This document shows, in pieces, positions 59,011-64,000 of a stretch of 64,000 bases of DNA. Positions within the stretch are counted from its first letter, which is position 1. Every line of letters starts with the position of its first letter. The stretch spans positions 1 to 64,000 of the forward strand of contig CAIRYK010000071.1 of the NCBI GenBank assembly GCA_903882805.1, read 5' to 3'. The notes beneath the pieces were generated by a model, which was not told where the DNA came from, made no database searches, and saw nothing but the letters and a program-made list of their open reading frames with translations. The stretch is from an uncultured Bacteroidota bacterium (GTDB lineage Bacteria; Bacteroidota; Bacteroidia; Chitinophagales; Chitinophagaceae). The translations under genes were made by a program, and so were the position numbers.

Positions 59011-60141
59011 ATGTCACAAGCTACCACACAAAACGAAATGAACAATTCACAGCCTTCTGCACCTGCTGCAGCCCCTAAAAAGAAAAACTTAGGCTTTCCT
59101 ATAGCCTTGGTAATATTGGTAGTAGTTGGCGGCTCGTTCGGCATCTCTAAATACATACACTCAAAAAGCCATGAGGAAACCGACGACGCGCAGATCGAGG
59201 CCAGCATTAGCCCGGTTATACCGCGTATTTCGGGTTATGTAACCGAGGTAAGAGTAAAAGACAATCAAACTGTAAAAAAAGGCGACACACTGCTGATACT
59301 GGACAACCGTAGCGAGCAGATACAACTGATGCAGGCGCAGGCTGCCCTTACAGTAGCCCAAAGCAGTATGAATGTAGCGCAAGCCAACAGCAACTATGCC
59401 CGCACCAACATATCGAGCTACGAGGCTACAGTAGCCACTGCCGATGCGCAAATAGAAGCCGCAAAGGTAACGTTGCGCCGCGCCACACAAGATTACGAAC
59501 GATACAGCAATCTGATAAAGAACCATAGCATAACGCAACAGCAGTTTGAACAGGCAGAGGCAACAAAACTATCTGCAGAGCGGCAGTTGCAGGTATTAGC
59601 TAATCAGAAAAACACGGCATCGCGCCAAACAAGCGCTGCCACCTCGCAAAGCGCTGCCACCGGACAGCAGGTAAGCGTGGCCAATGCCACCATACAGCAA
59701 CGCATGGCCGATGTAGAGAATGCAAAACTAAATCTGTCGTACACCGTAATAACCGCGCCGGAAGACGGAACGGTAAACAAAGTAAATGCACAACTTGGGC
59801 AATACTTGCAGGCAGGCCAGTCGCTATTCAACATTGTGCTGGATAAGAATGTATGGATAGTGGGTAACTTCAAAGAAACCCAACTGGCAAATATGAAAAC
59901 AGGACAAAAAGTAACCATACATGTAGACGCCTACCCCGGTCATAACTTTGAGGCTGCTATTACTTCGTTTTCACCAGCTACCGGTGCAAAATTCGCCCTA
60001 CTGCCGCCAGACAATGCTTCGGGCAACTTTGTGAAGGTGGTGCAGCGTATACCCGTAAAAATAGAGTTTACCGGCTCCGACCCAATGGTGAAACAACTGC
60101 GCCCCGGTATGAATGTGGACGTAGATGTACACATAAACTAA
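59011..60141 (+). CDS. HlyD/EmrA-family membrane fusion protein
   Basis: TDDAQIEASISPVIPRISGYVTEVRVKDNQTVKKGDTLLILD; YTVITAPEDGTVNKVNAQLGQYLQAGQSLFNIV. Confidence 0.94.
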   Translation: MSQATTQNEMNNSQPSAPAAAPKKKNLGFPIALVILVVVGGSFGISKYIHSKSHEETDDAQIEASISPVIPRISGYVTEVRVKDNQTVKKGDTLLILDNRSEQIQLMQAQAALTVAQSSMNVAQANSNYARTNISSYEATVATADAQIEAAKVTLRRATQDYERYSNLIKNHSITQQQFEQAEATKLSAERQLQVLANQKNTASRQTSAATSQSAATGQQVSVANATIQQRMADVENAKLNLSYTVITAPEDGTVNKVNAQLGQYLQAGQSLFNIVLDKNVWIVGNFKETQLANMKTGQKVTIHVDAYPGHNFEAAITSFSPATGAKFALLPPDNASGNFVKVVQRIPVKIEFTGSDPMVKQLRPGMNVDVDVHIN

Positions 60142-60191
60142 CACTTGCAGCCGGCAACCCTATTTTTCAATAACCATTTAGATAATATTTT

Positions 60192-61766
60192 ATGACAGAT
60201 TCATTAGTTGAATACGGCTCGCGAAGGGTGATTATAACCATCACAGCCATATTCTGCGCACTGCTGGAGATAGTAGACTCTACTATCGTAAACGTAGCCC
60301 TCAACGATATGAAGGGTAATCTGGGCGCTACGCTCAGCGAAGTGGGCTGGGTGATAACCGCCTATGCTATAGGCAATGTCATTATTGTGCCTATGACCAG
60401 CTGGTTATCAGCACAGTTTGGCAGGCGTAATTACTTTGCTGCTTCAATTATGATCTTTACCATTTGCTCTTTTCTTTGCGGTAATGCCGACGGTATATGG
60501 CAATTGGTTTTCTTCCGTTTTCTGCAAGGCTTGGGCGGCGGCGCGCTGTTGGTTACTTCGCAAACCATTATCACAGAAAGCTATCCGCCCGAAAAACGCA
60601 GTATGGCTCAGGCCATTTACGGCCTGGGTGTGATAATAGGCCCTACGCTTGGTCCGCCATTAGGCGGCTATATTGTAGAGCACTACACATGGCCCTACAT
60701 ATTTTACATAAATCTACCTATAGGCGCTATAGCAGCGCTGCTTACCATGCAGTTTGTGCGCAGCCCTAAGTATGCCGAGAAAAAATCGGCCAGCGAAATA
60801 GACTGGGCAGGTATAATACTGCTTGCTGTATCGGTAGGTTCGCTGCAATACGTGCTGGAACGCGGACAGGAAGACGACTGGTTTAGCAGCTCCACAATTA
60901 CAACTTTGGTAGTAACTACAGTGCTCGGTTTCTTCTTCTTTATATGGCGCGAACTGACCGCAAAAAACCCGATAGTTGAACTACGGGTGCTCAAAAACGG
61001 AAATCTGCGGGTGGGCACTATCCTATCGTTCATCCTCGGTATGGGTTTGTATGGGTCTACATTTATCATACCGCTATACACACAGAGCCTGTTGCAATGG
61101 ACCGCGCAACAGTCTGGTGCGCTGATGATACCTGCAGCGCTTACTACTGCCTTTATGATGCCTATAATAGGCAAGATGCTGCAAAAGGGCGCTAAGCAAC
61201 AGGTGCTGGTAGCAATAGGCATGTTGGTGTTTTTCATGTATAGCCTGTGGGGCTACTTGATACTAACGCCCGACACCAGTAAAGACGCATTCTTCTGGAT
61301 GTTGATATTAAGAGGTTTAGGTATGGGCTTATTGTTTATTCCTATTACAGCTTTGTCGCTATCTACGCTTAAAGGGCAACAGATTGGTCAGGGGGCTTCG
61401 TTTACCGGTATGATGAGACAGCTGGGCGGCTCGTTTGGTATAGCCTTAATTACCACGTTTATGGCCCGCCAAAACGTGGTGCACCGCAGCGCATTGGTAT
61501 CGCACATAACCACCGATAACCCTGCAGTGCAACAGCGTGTACTGGGCATGCAACATAACTATATGGCCAAGGGAATGACGCCTGATGTAGCGCTACAAAG
61601 CGCACACAAAACGCTCGACTTTATGGTAACCAAGCAGGCTGCGCTGCTATCTTACATGGACGTATTTCTATACATCGGCCTTATGTTTCTGATATGCATA
61701 CCCTTCGTGCTCATGGTAAAAGCCAAAAAGAGCGCGCCCGTAGATATGTCGGAAGCGATGCACTAA
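60192..61766 (+). CDS. DHA2-family MFS drug efflux transporter (EmrB/QacA-like)
   Basis: LLEIVDSTIVNVALNDMKGNLGATLSEVGWVITAYAI; FLQGLGGGALLVTSQTIITESYPPEKR; YGLGVIIGPTLGPPLGGYIVEHYTWPYIFYINLPIG. Confidence 0.95.
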   Translation: MTDSLVEYGSRRVIITITAIFCALLEIVDSTIVNVALNDMKGNLGATLSEVGWVITAYAIGNVIIVPMTSWLSAQFGRRNYFAASIMIFTICSFLCGNADGIWQLVFFRFLQGLGGGALLVTSQTIITESYPPEKRSMAQAIYGLGVIIGPTLGPPLGGYIVEHYTWPYIFYINLPIGAIAALLTMQFVRSPKYAEKKSASEIDWAGIILLAVSVGSLQYVLERGQEDDWFSSSTITTLVVTTVLGFFFFIWRELTAKNPIVELRVLKNGNLRVGTILSFILGMGLYGSTFIIPLYTQSLLQWTAQQSGALMIPAALTTAFMMPIIGKMLQKGAKQQVLVAIGMLVFFMYSLWGYLILTPDTSKDAFFWMLILRGLGMGLLFIPITALSLSTLKGQQIGQGASFTGMMRQLGGSFGIALITTFMARQNVVHRSALVSHITTDNPAVQQRVLGMQHNYMAKGMTPDVALQSAHKTLDFMVTKQAALLSYMDVFLYIGLMFLICIPFVLMVKAKKSAPVDMSEAMH

Positions 61767-61780
61767 CAGGCATACAAAAA

Positions 61781-63478
61781 TTAATGCATGGGTATCTGTT
61801 GCAATAATCCTGCAGGAATGTCTAAACCGCATTCCTGCATTTTTTTTGCCTGCCTTCGAGCATTGGTAATCTGATCGGCTTCCATGTAGAGCAAAAATAG
61901 ATTAAGATTGGCCATAGCATCCTTGGGCTCAACTTTGAGGTAGCTGGTTAGATAATCAATACCATTTGAATATTCTTTTCGTTCGCGGGCTATGCGCGCC
62001 AGGTAGAAATCGCACTTGTAATAGCCGGTTATCTGTTTTTCCTTGAGCAGATAGCGCTCCGATGCCAAAACCGAGTCTTTGCCTTACAGTATTGTGGCGT
62101 ATAGATAATTCACATAACGTTCGTTAGGGTTTAGCTCGAAAGCCTTATTGAATAACCTGCGCGACTCTGCCGAGTCATCGGTGCGTGCGGCAAGCATCAT
62201 AGCCGCAAATGAGGAATGGGGCGACGTTGCCACAGCCTGCGACCAAAAGCTGAGCGGATCGGTAAAACTGCGCTGGTACACCCTATTGATAATAGACAAG
62301 ACAACCGCTACTGCAACGCCATATATCAGCAAGCGCTGCGCCTGCAAATGATGCAAAAACAGGGCAGTTCCAGACAAAGCCAACAACATGCCCATAAAGG
62401 GAAGATACAGTCTAAACTCATAGGTCTGCACACTGAGGCGCTGTGGTACAAGCAATGTGGGCAGCAAAAAAATGATGAATAACAGCGTACCGGCAACCAG
62501 CCTCTTGCTACCCCTACCCTTAGCAAAATAAGCTGCTGCTGCAAAAAGCGTTAATGCTATAATACCCCAATAGTATACAGTGTCTTGCTGCGAGGGATAT
62601 ACGCTCAGATTTACTGGCAGCAGTAGTTTACCCGCCTGCTGTATAACAACAGGTAATTGCCTAACGGCCCCTACGAATAATTCGACGGGCGACACCAGGA
62701 GCGAAGGCAAGTGCGCTTGCGCGCGAACTACTATCCATGCCGCTATACAGCCCACCCAAACGAGATATTGGGCTAAAGCGCGCTTACTGGTTATACCTGC
62801 GCCAACATACCAGATAACTACTAAAGCTGCTGCCGGCGCAAACACAGCCGTCTCTTTTGTAAACAAAGCAAGCAGCAAAAACAGCCCACCACCTGCCAAC
62901 GTTTTTATGCCGCCATGTCGCAAATATGCAACAGCGTTCAATAGAAAAGCAAGTATAAAAATGCCCAACAATATATCGTTGCGCCCAGGCACCCAAGCCA
63001 CAGCCATTACTAAAGCAGGATGGATAGCAAAAGTAAGCGATAAGATAAATGAGTCTAAATCATTTACCTTCAATTGTTTAAGAAATAAGTAAAACAAATA
63101 AACACCTGCAATGTGTAAAAAAAGATTGACGGCATGATACCCGGCAATATCTTGCCCGCTTACCTGACAATTCAGTATCATGCTCACCTGAAATATCGGA
63201 CGGTAGTAAGCGTCGTGCAAGGCGCCGGTAACGTTGGTGAGAAAAGATGCCGCAATATTGTGCAGATCACTATTGAAAGCAAAGCGGTCGTTGATGAAAA
63301 TACCGTCGTCGAGATCGGTGAATCCTGCGCTGAAGACCGGATAGTAGACAATTAGTACGGCCAGCGCCAACCATAGATAGGGGAAAGGGATGCTGTTCAA
63401 TCGGGAATGATTGTCCGATAAAGGTGACGCAGGCAAATTTTGTCGCGTCTTACTTTGCTTAACCCTATAACTACGCAT
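61781..63478 (-). pseudogene. Polytopic membrane protein with C-terminal TPRs (PMT/GT-C-like), split by in-frame TAA at 62084-62086
   Basis: 464-aa ORF (62084-63478) ends ...NERYVNYLYATIL*; same frame continues GKDSVLASERYLLKEKQITGYYKCDFYLARIARERKEYSNGIDYLTSYLKVEPKDAMANL... to 61781. Confidence 0.75.
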
Positions 63479-63571
63479 GTAGGAATATTAGCTAAGTCAA
63501 ATATATAGAATATCTACGATAGTGTATGTACGAAATTAAAAAACAGCAAATCGAGAAACATACTTATAAGA

Positions 63572-63606
63572 TTAAGCCCCGCTATCACTAGGATAGCGGG
63601 GCTTAA
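63572..63606 (-). terminator. Strong hairpin downstream of the cyclodeaminase-like gene
   Basis: ttaagccccgctatc / gatagcggggcttaa perfect 15-bp stem, 5-nt loop; weak T-tract on minus strand. Confidence 0.65.
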
Positions 63607-63628
63607 CTTTACGCTTCAAATGTAAGTC

Positions 63629-63997
63629 TTACTTCATCTTACTAAGCGATATGTTCCATATTTCCGTCTCCAGCTGGTCAGCAGCGGTATTCATTGCTTC
63701 CGACTGCGCTATAATATCAACAACTTCCTGATTGTCGGTAAGTCCTTTAGCATTGGTCATTACATTCAAATAGGTGCCTTTTACCGCTGCACGTGCACAC
63801 AGAGCGCCTACGCCTGCATCGCTCGCGCAGTTGGGATTTCCATATTCGGCCATGTCTTTAGCCAGTGCAAACGACTCAAACGCTAGTTGCATGGTGCGGA
63901 AGGGTATTTTTATAGCATATACTGTGGCCGCATCAATTGCCTCTTTGCGGGCTGCTTTTTCTGCGTCATTACCCTTAGGCAGGCCAAAGGCAGCCAT
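63629..63997 (-). CDS. Cyclodeaminase/cyclohydrolase (FTCD C-terminal-like) fragment, 5' end beyond window
   Basis: MAAFGLPKGNDAEKAARKEAIDAATVYAIKIPFRTMQLAFESFALAKDMAEYGNPNCASDAGVGALCARAAVKGTYLNV. Confidence 0.85.
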   Translation of the reverse strand: MAAFGLPKGNDAEKAARKEAIDAATVYAIKIPFRTMQLAFESFALAKDMAEYGNPNCASDAGVGALCARAAVKGTYLNVMTNAKGLTDNQEVVDIIAQSEAMNTAADQLETEIWNISLSKMK

Positions 63998-64000
63998 TAT

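Overview
Bacteroidota chromosomal window, probably Chitinophagaceae-like judging by gene content, T9SS C-terminal sorting domain, TAnnTTTG promoter-like boxes and the flexirubin-type genes. No rRNA, tRNA, CRISPR or transposase was recognised. Main content: (1) a window-edge-truncated tandem ice-binding-like (DUF3494) + Big_2-repeat surface protein on the minus strand, absent from the ORF track; (2) housekeeping blocks (topoisomerase IIA subunit B, infA-rpmJ-rpsM-rpsK-rpsD-rpoA-rplQ, purE, phoH, gmhA/gmhB-like, selD-mnmH, hemN); (3) a compact dialkylresorcinol/flexirubin-like biosynthesis cluster at about 38.1-50.0 kb (adenylating ligase, BtrH-like, DarA-like, DarB-like, ABC exporter, several ketosynthases, ACP, and a CLF-like KS with Cys replaced by Gln); (4) a response regulator / TPR-hybrid histidine kinase / response regulator locus; (5) a TetR-TolC-HlyD-MFS(DHA2) efflux operon. 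Non-obvious items: a BLUF photoreceptor gene broken by a one-base deficit in an A8 homopolymer, a TPR membrane protein split by an in-frame TAA, a ~154-bp two-copy intergenic repeat made of consecutive hairpins, an intrinsic-terminator-like hairpin between rpoA and rplQ, and an arginase-fold protein lacking metal ligands. All calls come from reading the sequence and motifs; no database searches were possible.
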